Positions 52,366 to 61,070 of a DNA stretch of 64,000 nt are shown here, piece after piece (within the stretch, counting starts at the first letter, position 1; every line of letters starts with the position of its first letter). The DNA comes from Moorena sp. SS36440bin_2 (GTDB lineage Bacteria > Cyanobacteriota > Cyanobacteriia > Cyanobacteriales > Coleofasciculaceae): positions 31,146 through 95,145 of the forward strand of contig WTKN01000171.1 in NCBI GenBank assembly GCA_011524395.1, written 5' to 3'. The position numbers were made by a program, and so were the translations under genes. Below the pieces are notes generated by a model that saw nothing but the letters and a program-made list of their open reading frames with translations, did not search any database and was not told where the DNA came from.

Positions 52366-53658
52366 ATGTACGGATGTCAGCAACACCTAATAACTACGAC
52401 GCCAGAGAATCAGGCAGTTATAGATTTTATATGCTCAGAAGCCAATAAGCTGACTAATTGCGGTTTGTATTACTGCCGTCAAATGTTGTTTAAGAACGGT
52501 AAATACCTCAATAATGCTGATCTCGACAAAGTGATGAAGACAAATGTCCACTTTAAAGCCATGAGGTCTGCCTGTGCTCAGCAAACACTGCACGGAGTTG
52601 TTGAATCTTTTAAGTCTTACAAGGCCCTCAATAAAAAGTACGACAAAGGGCAGTTGACAGACAAACCTAGAGTACCAAAGTACCGCAAGAAGGGAGGTCT
52701 GGCTGTAGTTAGTTATCCCGCTCGGTGGGTAAAGCTAGTAAAAGGTCAACTCAAATTTACCTTAGGGAAACAGATCAAAGTTTGGTTTGGCATCGACCAT
52801 TTCTTGTTGCCCATGCCATCCAACATAGACCACAAGTCAATTAAAGAATACCGTTTTGTTCCTAAAAATGGTTGCTTTTATATAGAGTTTGTCTACGAAA
52901 GGCCAGCTCCTGAAGCGGTAGAAGTAACAAACAATGTCTTAGGGATCGATCCAGGTCTCAATAACTGGCTGACTTGCGTCTCTAATGTGGGAAAATCTTT
53001 CATTATAGATGGCAAAAAAGCTAAATCCCAGAATCAGTGGTACAACAAGCGTGTAGCTGCGATAAAGAAAGGTAAATCTCAAGACTACTGGGATGAACAA
53101 TTGGCATCTTTGACTGAAAAGCGCAACCGGCAGATGCGTGACAACGTGAACAAGGTTGCCAGATTCGTTATTAACTGGTGCCAAAGAAACTTAGTCAGTA
53201 CGATCGTATTCGGCTGGAATAAGCGGAATAAAGACAGTATTAACATTGGCAAAAAGAATAACCAGCAGTTTGTACAAATCCCTACAGCTAAATTAAAAAG
53301 TAGGATAGAACAACTGTGCATTGAGTACGGTATTAAATTTGTTGAGACCGAAGAGAGTTACACCAGTAAAGCTAGCTTTTTAGATCGTGACTTCCTACCT
53401 GTGCTCGGCGGAAAACCTGAGGGGTGGGCAGCAAGCGGAAAAAGAGTAAAGCGTGGACAATATCTGTCAAGCAAAGGTAGTTTGATTAACGCCGATTGCA
53501 ATGGGGCTGGTAACATCCTCAGAAAAGTAGAGACACAGCTAGGGTTTCCCCTAGCCAAGGTCTGTAGAGCAGCTTTGAACCTGCCACAACGATACAGATT
53601 GGACTCTTTATCTAAATCGTATCGTGAAGCAACTTCACGCAGAGGTGCGACCCCGTAA
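52366..53658 (+). CDS. tnpB: TnpB-family protein with atypical RuvC-II and no zinc finger
   Basis: 430 aa. RuvC-I Asp is in VLGIDPGLNNWLTCVS and RuvC-III Asp in LINADCNGAGNILRK. At the usual RuvC-II position the strand reads STIVFGWNKRNKDSINIG, with no Glu. An acidic pair occurs later in FVETEESYTSKASFLDRD. No CxxC pairs are present between YTSK and the last Asp. Other members of this subfamily, as I recall them, share the FGWNK/GYNK form, so it may have a rearranged site or be inactive. It is transcribed away from the broken tnpA, and the element's right end follows the stop by about 100 bp. Confidence 0.85.
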   Translation: MYGCQQHLITTTPENQAVIDFICSEANKLTNCGLYYCRQMLFKNGKYLNNADLDKVMKTNVHFKAMRSACAQQTLHGVVESFKSYKALNKKYDKGQLTDKPRVPKYRKKGGLAVVSYPARWVKLVKGQLKFTLGKQIKVWFGIDHFLLPMPSNIDHKSIKEYRFVPKNGCFYIEFVYERPAPEAVEVTNNVLGIDPGLNNWLTCVSNVGKSFIIDGKKAKSQNQWYNKRVAAIKKGKSQDYWDEQLASLTEKRNRQMRDNVNKVARFVINWCQRNLVSTIVFGWNKRNKDSINIGKKNNQQFVQIPTAKLKSRIEQLCIEYGIKFVETEESYTSKASFLDRDFLPVLGGKPEGWAASGKRVKRGQYLSSKGSLINADCNGAGNILRKVETQLGFPLAKVCRAALNLPQRYRLDSLSKSYREATSRRGATP

Positions 53659-53785
53659 TTTAATTCTTCAAACGGAAAGCGCACCAAGCGCGGTTTTAAC
53701 CCGCGAAGTGAAATCAGCTTAGAATCCCTGTGTTTTTAAACCAGGGAGAGTTCAATCAGATTGGATTGCTATCTAAGCCGTGAAC

Positions 53786-54490
53786 CTAACGGCTAGGAAT
53801 AACTCCTGAACGGTGACCAGTGACAATATAAGACACTCGTTGACCAATATTCGTAGCATGGTCAGCCATTCGTTCTAAATGGCGAATCACTAATCCTAGT
53901 AAAAGAATTGGTTCAACAACACCCTTGATATCCCGCTGACTGGCCAAGGTTTGATACAGTTGGTCATAGGCATCGTCTACTGTGTCGTCCAGCTTTTTGA
54001 CCGTTTGCCCAGCAATGGCATCTAAATCCGCTAGGGCTTTCAAACTTGTTGCCAGCATCGCTTGGGCATGATGAGACATCAGTTCCACCTCTGGCATACA
54101 GGGATGGGGTGGATAAGGAAACAGCTTTATTGATAGTTCTCCCAGGTCTTCAGCATAATCACCAATGCGCTCTAAGTCTCTTACCAGTTGCATAAAGGCA
54201 CTCAGCAGTCGTAAATCTTGAGCAACGGGAGATTGCAGAGCCATTAACGTGACACACTCCATCTCAATGTGGTGATAGTAGCCATCAATGCGCTTATCAA
54301 GAGAGGCAAGATGTTGGGCAGTCTCGAGATTGCGATCAAAGAGGGCTTGATGGCTGAGTCGAAAAGATTGTTCTACCAGAGCCCCCATACGCAAAACATC
54401 TTGTGCCAAACGCTTCAGAGAGCGCTGGAAGTGGGAACGCTCAGAAATGTTGCTCACAGAACTAGTATGAGAAGATGATAAACTCACCAT
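53786..54490 (-). CDS. phoU: Phosphate signalling complex protein PhoU
   Basis: A helical-bundle protein that couples the Pst phosphate transporter to the SphS histidine kinase and damps the Pho response. Two PhoU repeats are seen, with family phrases MGALVEQSFRLSHQALFD, LDKRIDGYYHHIEMECVTLM, LRLLSAFMQLVRDLERIGDY and VIRHLERMADHATNIGQRV. ATG 54490 (MVSLSSSHTS) gives 234 aa and is preferred; the frame opens at 54553. It lies third in order after sphR and sphS on the same strand. Confidence 0.92.
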   Translation of the reverse strand: MVSLSSSHTSSVSNISERSHFQRSLKRLAQDVLRMGALVEQSFRLSHQALFDRNLETAQHLASLDKRIDGYYHHIEMECVTLMALQSPVAQDLRLLSAFMQLVRDLERIGDYAEDLGELSIKLFPYPPHPCMPEVELMSHHAQAMLATSLKALADLDAIAGQTVKKLDDTVDDAYDQLYQTLASQRDIKGVVEPILLLGLVIRHLERMADHATNIGQRVSYIVTGHRSGVIPSR

Positions 54491-54553
54491 AAAATCAGAT
54501 TTGTAAGGGAAGACTGGAAGCTCCTGTCCTGTACATTTATGCATGGGGAGCAA

Positions 54554-54997
54554 AGCTTTCCGGTAAGATAATTAACTACCCAACAGCACATCAAGATTAG
54601 ATGCGTTCGCTAACCAACGCCCTTCGGGCTAATCGCATAAGCGCGGAAGCTGAGGCCTTTGGCCAATCGCCCTTAGTCATCCTTCCGGTGAACAAATTAG
54701 CAGACAGTATTTAGATTAGTATTTAGATTAAGGGTTTAGGGGTTACAGGGAACGCTGGTTACAGGGAACGCTGGTTATTAAACTTTGGCCTATTGGCCAC
54801 ACGTGCGCGTTCCACCTACCCTACACCGAACGCCTTGGGCCAACAACCTTGGCCTATTGGCCACGGGTGCGCGTTCAACCAAACAATTTTTAACCTTTAA
54901 CTTTCAACCTTAAACCTTAAACCTTTAACCTTTAACCAAACAACCTACCAGGGCGAGCAGGATAAGACACTATAACACTTAGTAATAGCAAATTTAA
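54554..54997. other. Intergenic region with GGCC-palindrome repeats
   Basis: About 440 bp between sphS and phoU. It holds GGCCTATTGGCCACACGTG and GGCCTATTGGCCACGGGTG (54786 and 54850), a direct repeat GTTACAGGGAACGCTG, and a tandem AACCTTTAACCTT-type block at 54890-54945. No gene was recognised. Confidence 0.6.
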
Positions 54998-56317
54998 TCA
55001 ACCTTTGGTGGTATCTGGAAGTGCAATTTCTATACAGGCACCACCTGTTTCCCAGTGATTGGTGGCTAGGATAGAGCCACCGTGAGCTTCAATAATTTGC
55101 TGCACAATGGATAGTCCTAGACCACTGCCACCACGAACAGGTAATGGTTCTCCATTACTATAATTACTCTGGTCTCTAGTCCTTGAGAGATCTCCCCGGT
55201 AAAGTCGCTCAAAGACACGGGGTAAATCTGACTCGGCAAAACCATCTCCTGCGTCGATCACCTTAATTTGAATCCAAGTATCGCAAACAGCCGCCTTCTG
55301 GGAAGAGATAGCATTAACCTCAACTCGAATGGCAGCCTGAGATGGGCTGTGTTTAATACTGTTGTCAAATAAATTGAGAAACACCTGAGTCAGGCGAGAG
55401 GGATCAGCTTGCAGATACAATTGATCGGGTCCATTATAGGCAAGGGTTAAGTCTTTCTGTTGGGCTAGGAGTTCTAGGGTTTGCCAGACCCTAAAAATTA
55501 AACTCTTTAGTTCTATGGATTGACAGTTAAGATGTAGGGTGGGGTCTTGCTTGAGTTTACTAATTTCCAGCCAATCTTCCACAAGCTGAATTAGGCGTTT
55601 GACTTCTGCCAGCATTTTCTCCACCCAGCGGCTTTCCTGAGCCTCCAGACGGGTCTGTAAGGTTTCCGCTACTAAACTAATGGAGGTTAAGGGGGTTCTG
55701 AGTTCGTGGGCTAAATCCCCAAACCACTGGTTGCGAGACTCAGCCAGTTCTACCAAAGGTTGTTGATTTTCTAGAAACACACCAACTTGTTTCTGGGGTA
55801 AGGGCCAACTGGAAGCTCTTAGATAAAGCGATCGCATTTCACCCATGGCCTCCCCATTTAAGCAACTGGGGTGAAATACCCATTCACAGATCCCAGGTTG
55901 CTGCTGCTGACGGGTAGTTTCAATCAGCTGATCTAATTCGTAGGAACGCACCCACTCCAGGAATAACCGGATTTCTCCTGACTCCCAGTCATGAATATGT
56001 AATAACTGACGTGCTTGCTGGTTGCACCAGAGTAACTGGTTTTCTTCATCCACCAGAAAATAACCTAAGGGGGCTACCTGAAGTAATTCCTGCCAAGTTT
56101 GCAGTTCCTGCTCCATCACTTCTCGTTGGTGATTGGCTCTTGCGATCGCTTGCCGCAAACGAGAAACTGCTGACAATGAGTTGCTGGTAGCATCCGCCTG
56201 TAGTGTTCCCAACATTTGCTGTAGCCGTCGTTTGAGTTGGTGCTGCTGCCACAGCCACAGCCCAATTCCCAAAGCCAGACCTAGTAAAAATGCTAGGAGG
56301 ATCATAAGAAAAAACAA
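54998..56317 (-). CDS. sphS: Phosphate-sensing sensor histidine kinase SphS (PhoR type)
   Basis: 439 aa. An N-terminal membrane helix (MFFLMILLAFLLGLALGIGL) is followed by a PAS domain (APLGYFLVDEENQLLWCNQQ), an H box with the phospho-accepting His in FGDLAHELRTPLTSIS, an N box FLNLFDNSIKHSP, VIDAGDGF, RVFERLYRGD and the G box GGSGLGLSIVQQIIEAHGG. It should phosphorylate SphR when phosphate is low. It lies 165 bp downstream of sphR. Confidence 0.93.
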   Translation of the reverse strand: MFFLMILLAFLLGLALGIGLWLWQQHQLKRRLQQMLGTLQADATSNSLSAVSRLRQAIARANHQREVMEQELQTWQELLQVAPLGYFLVDEENQLLWCNQQARQLLHIHDWESGEIRLFLEWVRSYELDQLIETTRQQQQPGICEWVFHPSCLNGEAMGEMRSLYLRASSWPLPQKQVGVFLENQQPLVELAESRNQWFGDLAHELRTPLTSISLVAETLQTRLEAQESRWVEKMLAEVKRLIQLVEDWLEISKLKQDPTLHLNCQSIELKSLIFRVWQTLELLAQQKDLTLAYNGPDQLYLQADPSRLTQVFLNLFDNSIKHSPSQAAIRVEVNAISSQKAAVCDTWIQIKVIDAGDGFAESDLPRVFERLYRGDLSRTRDQSNYSNGEPLPVRGGSGLGLSIVQQIIEAHGGSILATNHWETGGACIEIALPDTTKG

Positions 56318-56398
56318 TATGAAGTATTAAGTACGAAGTACTTTATAATACTTTATACTTTATCTATCCTTCATATTTCATTCATTATTTATCCTTGA

Positions 56399-56466
56399 TT
56401 CTTGATATTTTATCTGTTCTTTATCTGTTCTTTATCTGTTCTTTATCTGTTCTTTATCTGTTCTTT
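56399..56466. repeat. Tandem repeat TTTATCTGTTC
   Basis: About five copies of an 11-12 bp unit (TTCTTTATCTG) in the gap between sphR and sphS. Confidence 0.9.
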
Positions 56467-56482
56467 ATCTCTCTTTCATTAT

Positions 56483-57229
56483 TTATCCAAACCGATAACC
56501 AAAACCGCGTACAGTGATCAGGTATTCTGGTTTACTGGGGTCTTCTTCTAATTTTTCCCGTAACCAGCGAATATGAACATCCACTGTTTTAGTATCTCCC
56601 ACAAAATCCATTCCCCATACTTGATCAATTAATTGCTCCCGAGACCAAACTCGGCGGGGATGATTAATAAATAACTCCAAAAGTCGAAACTCCTTGGGAG
56701 ATAAATTAACGTCTTCTCCCCGAACCGTCACCCGACACTCTTGGGGGTACAGCTTGATCTCTCGGAATTGCTGCACTGGTGTTGGAGTTATACCATTGAA
56801 GTGTTGGCGACGAATTAAGGCTCGGCAACGAGCAATCAACTCCCGCATACTGAACGGTTTAGTGAGGTAGTCGTCTGCACCAACTTCCAAACCTAAAACC
56901 CGATCTGTTTCACTAGCTTTGGCACTGAGAATCATGATCGGAATGGGATTTCCTCGATAACGTAGCAACCGACACAGATCTAAACCATTAACCTGAGGTA
57001 ACATTAGGTCTAATATGAGCAAATCCACATAGTAACCAGTTTGATCGCTATCCTGAAGCATAGTCAACGCTGTAGCGCCGTCCGAAGCAGTTAAAACCTC
57101 GTAACCTTCTTCTTCCAGGGCTAGGACGATCATTTCTCGGATTAGTTCTTCGTCTTCCACCACTAAGACTTGTTTAGCCTTGGTAAGTTCTGAACCGGAA
57201 ACACTGTGGGGTCTGTCGAGAGCAAGCAT
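56483..57229 (-). CDS. sphR: Phosphate-responsive response regulator SphR (PhoB family)
   Basis: 248 aa. The receiver domain has LVVEDEELIREMIVLALEEE, the phospho-acceptor Asp in LLILDLMLPQVNGL, and the Lys in DYLTKPFSMRELIARC. An OmpR-type winged helix follows (LSPKEFRLLELFINHPRRVW, TVDVHIRWLREKLEEDPSKP, ITVRGFGYRFG). It activates genes for phosphate uptake and phosphatases. A perfect 27-bp tandem duplication directly precedes the start codon. An upstream extension of about 15 residues precedes the receiver; the start is ATG 57229. Confidence 0.93.
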   Translation of the reverse strand: MLALDRPHSVSGSELTKAKQVLVVEDEELIREMIVLALEEEGYEVLTASDGATALTMLQDSDQTGYYVDLLILDLMLPQVNGLDLCRLLRYRGNPIPIMILSAKASETDRVLGLEVGADDYLTKPFSMRELIARCRALIRRQHFNGITPTPVQQFREIKLYPQECRVTVRGEDVNLSPKEFRLLELFINHPRRVWSREQLIDQVWGMDFVGDTKTVDVHIRWLREKLEEDPSKPEYLITVRGFGYRFG

Positions 57230-57236
57230 AAAGTTA

Positions 57237-57290
57237 GAAAAGTTGGTAACTGAGGTTACAAGTGAAAAGTTGGTAACTGAGGTTACAAGT
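57237..57290. repeat. Perfect 27-bp tandem duplication at the sphR 5' end
   Basis: Units 57237-57263 and 57264-57290 are identical. Each contains the inverted repeat GTAAC-TGAG-GTTAC. The first begins 8 bp upstream of the sphR ATG, so both lie in the leader or promoter. No Shine-Dalgarno is obvious between it and the start. Confidence 0.85.
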
Positions 57291-57535
57291 CAAGATATAC
57301 AAGCAGTACCAGGCATCTGTCAATCAGAAGATTGACTTAATCATCAATTAACCTTATTTTTACCAAAATACTATCTGGCTGCGGATAGATTATGAAGCCA
57401 TTTTGCCTAATTAAGAGAAAATAACGATAAGCGAAAATCCTAGTAGGTAGTATTATAGGCAAACAAAACCTCTGCAACTACTAGCAAGGAGAGGTTGGGC
57501 AGATGACACAAGAACTAACACTCTAAAAATTAACC
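57291..57535. promoter_or_regulatory. Divergent promoter region, sphR and creatininase-family gene
   Basis: 245 bp of AT-rich sequence between divergent genes. AGCAAGGAGAGG (57482-57493) is SD-like but about 40 bp from the downstream ATG. No clear Pho box (tandem CTTAACC) was found. Confidence 0.35.
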
Positions 57536-58282
57536 ATGCTGTTACACTTGAGTACTTGGACAGAAATTGAAGCTTACTTAAAGCAATCACCAGGGATTAT
57601 TCTGCCCATTGGTTCAACGGAACAACATGGACCAACTGGGTTGATTGGCACCGACGCAATATGTGCAGAAGCGATCGCAAAAGGTGTGTCTGAGGCAACC
57701 AAGGCCCTAGTTGCTCCCACCATTAATGTTGGGATGGCCTTACACCACACAGCTTTTCCCGGTAGCATCAGTTTGAAACCGAGTACATTAATTCAGGTGA
57801 TCAAAGATTATGTGACTTGCTTGACCAGAGCTGGGTTCACCAAGTTTTTCTTTATCAATGGTCATGGGGGTAATATCGCTACCCTTAAGGCAGCGTTTTC
57901 TGAAAGTTACGCCCACTTGAGTGATTTACAGATTCCTAATGGGGAAAGGGTTCAGTGTCGGGTAGCTAATTGGTTTATGTGCCGTTCTGTCTATAAATTA
58001 GCTAAGGAGTTGTATGGGGATCAAGAAGGTTCCCATGCTACTCCTTCTGAGGTAGCACTTACCCAATATGTATATCCCGAAGCAATTAAACAAGCACCCC
58101 TCTCAGAAACCGTTGCGTCTGGACACCCAATTTATGGAGCCGCAGATTTTCGTCGCCGTTATCCCGATGGTCGTATGGGGTCTAATCCAGCCTTAGCAAC
58201 ACCCCAACATGGTAAGCAGTTTTATGAGTTGGCAGTCAAGGAGTTGAGTAGTAGTTATTTGGAGTTTATGAGCGCAGAGTAA
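57536..58282 (+). CDS. Creatininase family protein
   Basis: 248-aa amidohydrolase of the creatininase fold. Metal-binding residues are seen in LPIGSTEQHGPTGLIGTDA (Glu, His, Asp) and FFINGHGGNIATLKAAF, plus the downstream EGSHATPSEVALT. Members include creatininase, MftE-like peptidases and cyclic-amide hydrolases; the substrate here is unknown. Length is normal. Confidence 0.87.
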   Translation: MLLHLSTWTEIEAYLKQSPGIILPIGSTEQHGPTGLIGTDAICAEAIAKGVSEATKALVAPTINVGMALHHTAFPGSISLKPSTLIQVIKDYVTCLTRAGFTKFFFINGHGGNIATLKAAFSESYAHLSDLQIPNGERVQCRVANWFMCRSVYKLAKELYGDQEGSHATPSEVALTQYVYPEAIKQAPLSETVASGHPIYGAADFRRRYPDGRMGSNPALATPQHGKQFYELAVKELSSSYLEFMSAE

Positions 58283-58459
58283 TTGGGAATCGGGAATCGG
58301 GAAAAAATTCTGTGTACCAAAGAAACGCTATATATAATCTCCGGATAATTACCTTTAATAAAACTCTGCCCCATCTCCCGTTTCTCCCCATCTCCCCATC
58401 TCCCCATCTCCCCACCCTCCTGGTTATGATGGGTATTCAAGCGAACTTGATCTTAGATA
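58283..58459. repeat. Short repeats GGGAATC and CATCTCCC
   Basis: GGGAATCGGGAATCGGG at 58285-58301 and four CATCTCCC units (CATCTCCCCATCTCCCC) at about 58385-58418, filling the gap between the creatininase-family gene and radA. Confidence 0.8.
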
Positions 58460-60073
58460 TTAGATCTGATCCTCGATATCTTCAGGGAAGTCCTGGCGTA
58501 ATCCTCCAGGCAAGGCAGCAATAATCGCATCTAGTACTCTGGATACTTGAATAATTTCAATACCAAGATCAGATAAGGTTTGACCTTTGGGTATGATCGC
58601 TCGCTTGAACCCTAACTTGGCAGCTTCTTTGAGTCGAAGTTCCATCTGAGAGACTAGTCGCACTTGCCCCCCTAAGCTGATTTCACCAATCATAACCGTG
58701 CGAGGATCAACAACGCGATCGCGAAAACTAGCTACTACGGCAATAGCCATTCCTAAATCAGCTGCTGGTTCTTCTACTCCTAGCCCTCCTGCTGTTGCTA
58801 CATAAGCATCTAATTTGGATAGAGGAATCCCAACTCGCTTTTCCAACACTGCCAGAATTTGTTGTAAGCGGTTGTAATCAACTCCAGTGGTTGAGCGCCG
58901 GGGTGCCCCATAACTAGCAGGACTTACTAGGGCTTGCAATTCTACCAGAATCGGACGAGTACCTTCACAAGCCACTACAGTAGCAGTACCAGGACTCATT
59001 TCATCTCGGTTACCCAAAAACAGATCAGAAGGATTCAAGACTTCCTGCAAACCGTTGCTGACCATTTCAAAAATACCGATTTCATGAGTAGCCCCAAAGC
59101 GGTTTTTCACAGAACGCAGTAGCCGGTGGGAAGCAAAGCGATCGCCTTCAAAGTACAATACAGTATCGACTAAGTGTTCCAGTACCCTTGGTCCTGCGAT
59201 CGCGCCTTCTTTGGTCACATGACCCACAATTAACAGGGTAATGTTTGACCGCTTTGCTACCTGCATCAGGGCAGAGGTACATTCCCGCACTTGAGCAACG
59301 GAACCAGGAGCAGAGGTCAAGGCTGGAAAATAAAGGGTCTGAATACTGTCAATCACTGCTACCTGAGGTTTGAGGGACTCCAACTCTCGCAGAATTTCCT
59401 CTAAATCCGTTTCTGGTAGGACATACAAATCAGCGTCTTTAGACTCAGATGTAGACTCAGAGTCGGGATCAGCTATGGGAGTTTTGGATGATTTTGACGA
59501 CTTAGAAGACTTAGACTTAGAAGACTTAGACTTAGAAGACTTAGACTTATAAGATTCAGCCTCCTTTTTTAATCTAGCGTTATTAGAGTCGGGATCAGAG
59601 GTTTCTGCTGATACCACACCCAGGCGAGATGCTCGCAGTTTTACCTGCTGTCCTGATTCTTCTGCACAAACGTATAGAATGCGATGCAACTTGGCAAGTT
59701 GATTGGCAACTTGCAGCATTAAGGTTGATTTGCCAATTCCTGGATCGCCACCAATTAATACTAAAGATCCAGGCACAACACCACCTCCGAGGACTCGGTC
59801 GAGTTCCCCATAGCCTGAGGGGAAGCGGATCTGGACAGTATCAACAATTTCTGAGAAGGTAAGAGATGACCTAGGTTGAGCCGGTCCAGTGCTGGGCTCG
59901 TGGTGATCGGAATACGTATTGGATTGCCAACCCCCGCGACTGATTTTGATCGGGGATGGGGGAGCTACCTCATCCAAGGAATTGTAAGTACCACAGGAAG
60001 GACATTTGCCGAACCATTGGGAGGACTCAGCACCACAGGCATTACACACATAGAGCGTTTTAGGCTTCGGCAT
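58460..60073 (-). CDS. radA: DNA repair protein RadA (Sms) with a Lys/Ser repeat insertion
   Basis: A RecA-like branch-migration ATPase for recombination repair. The 537-aa protein has the zinc finger CNACGAESSQWFGKCPSCG (10-28), Walker A GGDPGIGKST (108-117), the RadA motif KNRFGATHEIG, and a Lon-like C-terminal domain (VAVVASFRDRVVDPRTVMIG, GEISLGGQVRLVSQ). Residues about 154-214, between Walker A and Walker B, are an added low-complexity stretch with SKSSKSK repeats then SESTSESKD, encoded by a 15-bp tandem repeat. This makes the protein longer than usual (about 450-510). It diverges from rpaB. Confidence 0.95.
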   Translation of the reverse strand: MPKPKTLYVCNACGAESSQWFGKCPSCGTYNSLDEVAPPSPIKISRGGWQSNTYSDHHEPSTGPAQPRSSLTFSEIVDTVQIRFPSGYGELDRVLGGGVVPGSLVLIGGDPGIGKSTLMLQVANQLAKLHRILYVCAEESGQQVKLRASRLGVVSAETSDPDSNNARLKKEAESYKSKSSKSKSSKSKSSKSSKSSKTPIADPDSESTSESKDADLYVLPETDLEEILRELESLKPQVAVIDSIQTLYFPALTSAPGSVAQVRECTSALMQVAKRSNITLLIVGHVTKEGAIAGPRVLEHLVDTVLYFEGDRFASHRLLRSVKNRFGATHEIGIFEMVSNGLQEVLNPSDLFLGNRDEMSPGTATVVACEGTRPILVELQALVSPASYGAPRRSTTGVDYNRLQQILAVLEKRVGIPLSKLDAYVATAGGLGVEEPAADLGMAIAVVASFRDRVVDPRTVMIGEISLGGQVRLVSQMELRLKEAAKLGFKRAIIPKGQTLSDLGIEIIQVSRVLDAIIAALPGGLRQDFPEDIEDQI

Positions 60074-60277
60074 CCTACTTTAAAAGTCTTAAAAACTCTT
60101 AAAAAAACTCAATAATTAAATTAACATTAATGAAAGTCAAGGAAGACTTCACCAGCAAGGAAAATATAATTCTCAACGATCAAACTAACTTTGTAAAGCG
60201 TTATATCTTAGAGATAAACTACTGATAAATTAATAAATCATTAATCTTACTTCACCATTTCAGGAGTATAACGTCAA

Positions 60278-61009
60278 TTGGAAACTCATAAAGAAAAAAT
60301 TCTTGTTGTCGATGACGAGGCCAGTATCCGTCGCATATTAGAAACTCGGTTGTCCATGATTGGCTACGAGGTAGTCACAGCCGCCGATGGAGAAGAAGCC
60401 CTAAACACATTTCGTGCTCAAGAGCCTGACCTAGTGGTTTTAGATGTCATGATGCCAAAGCTAGATGGTTATGGTGTTTGTCAAGAATTACGCAAGGAAT
60501 CAGACATTCCCATTATTATGCTAACTGCTTTAGGGGATGTCGCTGACCGGATTACCGGTCTAGAGTTAGGAGCAGATGACTATGTGGTCAAGCCCTTTTC
60601 TCCAAAAGAATTGGAAGCCCGTATTCGCTCTGTACTGCGGCGGTTTGATAAAGTTGGAGCTGCCGGTATTCCTAGTTCTGGCGTGATTCATGTTGGGAGT
60701 ATCAAAATTGACACCAACAAGCGGCAGGTCTACAAAGGGGATGAGCGGATTAGGCTGACTGGAATGGAGTTCAGTCTTCTGGAATTATTAGTTAGACGTT
60801 CCGGAGAACCATTCTCCCGTTCTGAAATTTTGCAGGAAGTGTGGGGCTATACCCCCGAACGCCATGTAGATACCCGTGTAGTAGATGTCCACATCTCCCG
60901 GCTACGAGCCAAGTTAGAGGATGACCCGAGTAATCCTGAGCTAATTCTGACGGCACGAGGTACAGGTTATTTGTTCCAACGGATCATTGAACCGGGGGAT
61001 GAAAAATAG
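60278..61009 (+). CDS. rpaB: Response regulator RpaB (OmpR family)
   Basis: Essential cyanobacterial regulator of photosystem and high-light genes. The 243-aa protein starts at a TTG (60278) preceded by CAGGAG at 8-12 nt, and reads METHKEKILVVDDEASIRRI, as RpaB does. The receiver has the Asp in LVVLDVMMPKLDGYG and the Lys in DYVVKPFSPKELEARI. The winged helix shows LTGMEFSLLELLVRRSGEPF, RVVDVHISRLRAKLEDDPSN and LTARGTGYLFQRI. The next gene follows by about 60 bp on the same strand. Confidence 0.95.
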   Translation: METHKEKILVVDDEASIRRILETRLSMIGYEVVTAADGEEALNTFRAQEPDLVVLDVMMPKLDGYGVCQELRKESDIPIIMLTALGDVADRITGLELGADDYVVKPFSPKELEARIRSVLRRFDKVGAAGIPSSGVIHVGSIKIDTNKRQVYKGDERIRLTGMEFSLLELLVRRSGEPFSRSEILQEVWGYTPERHVDTRVVDVHISRLRAKLEDDPSNPELILTARGTGYLFQRIIEPGDEK

Positions 61010-61070
61010 TAACACCTTGATGTTTCTTTTCAGCTACGTAAGTCCTGAACTAACAACCAACAGGTGAGTG

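Larger units (their letters stand above)
51840..53755. mobile_element. IS605-type element with divergent, broken tnpA and tnpB
   Basis: tnpA (minus) and tnpB (plus) diverge. The right end follows tnpB: hairpin CCCTG...CAGGG, then GAGAGTTCAA ending at 53755, the TCAA form of right end. The left end carries the perfect hairpin GCCGGGATTTATCCCGGC (51874-51891); its outer limit is approximate. Confidence 0.75.
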
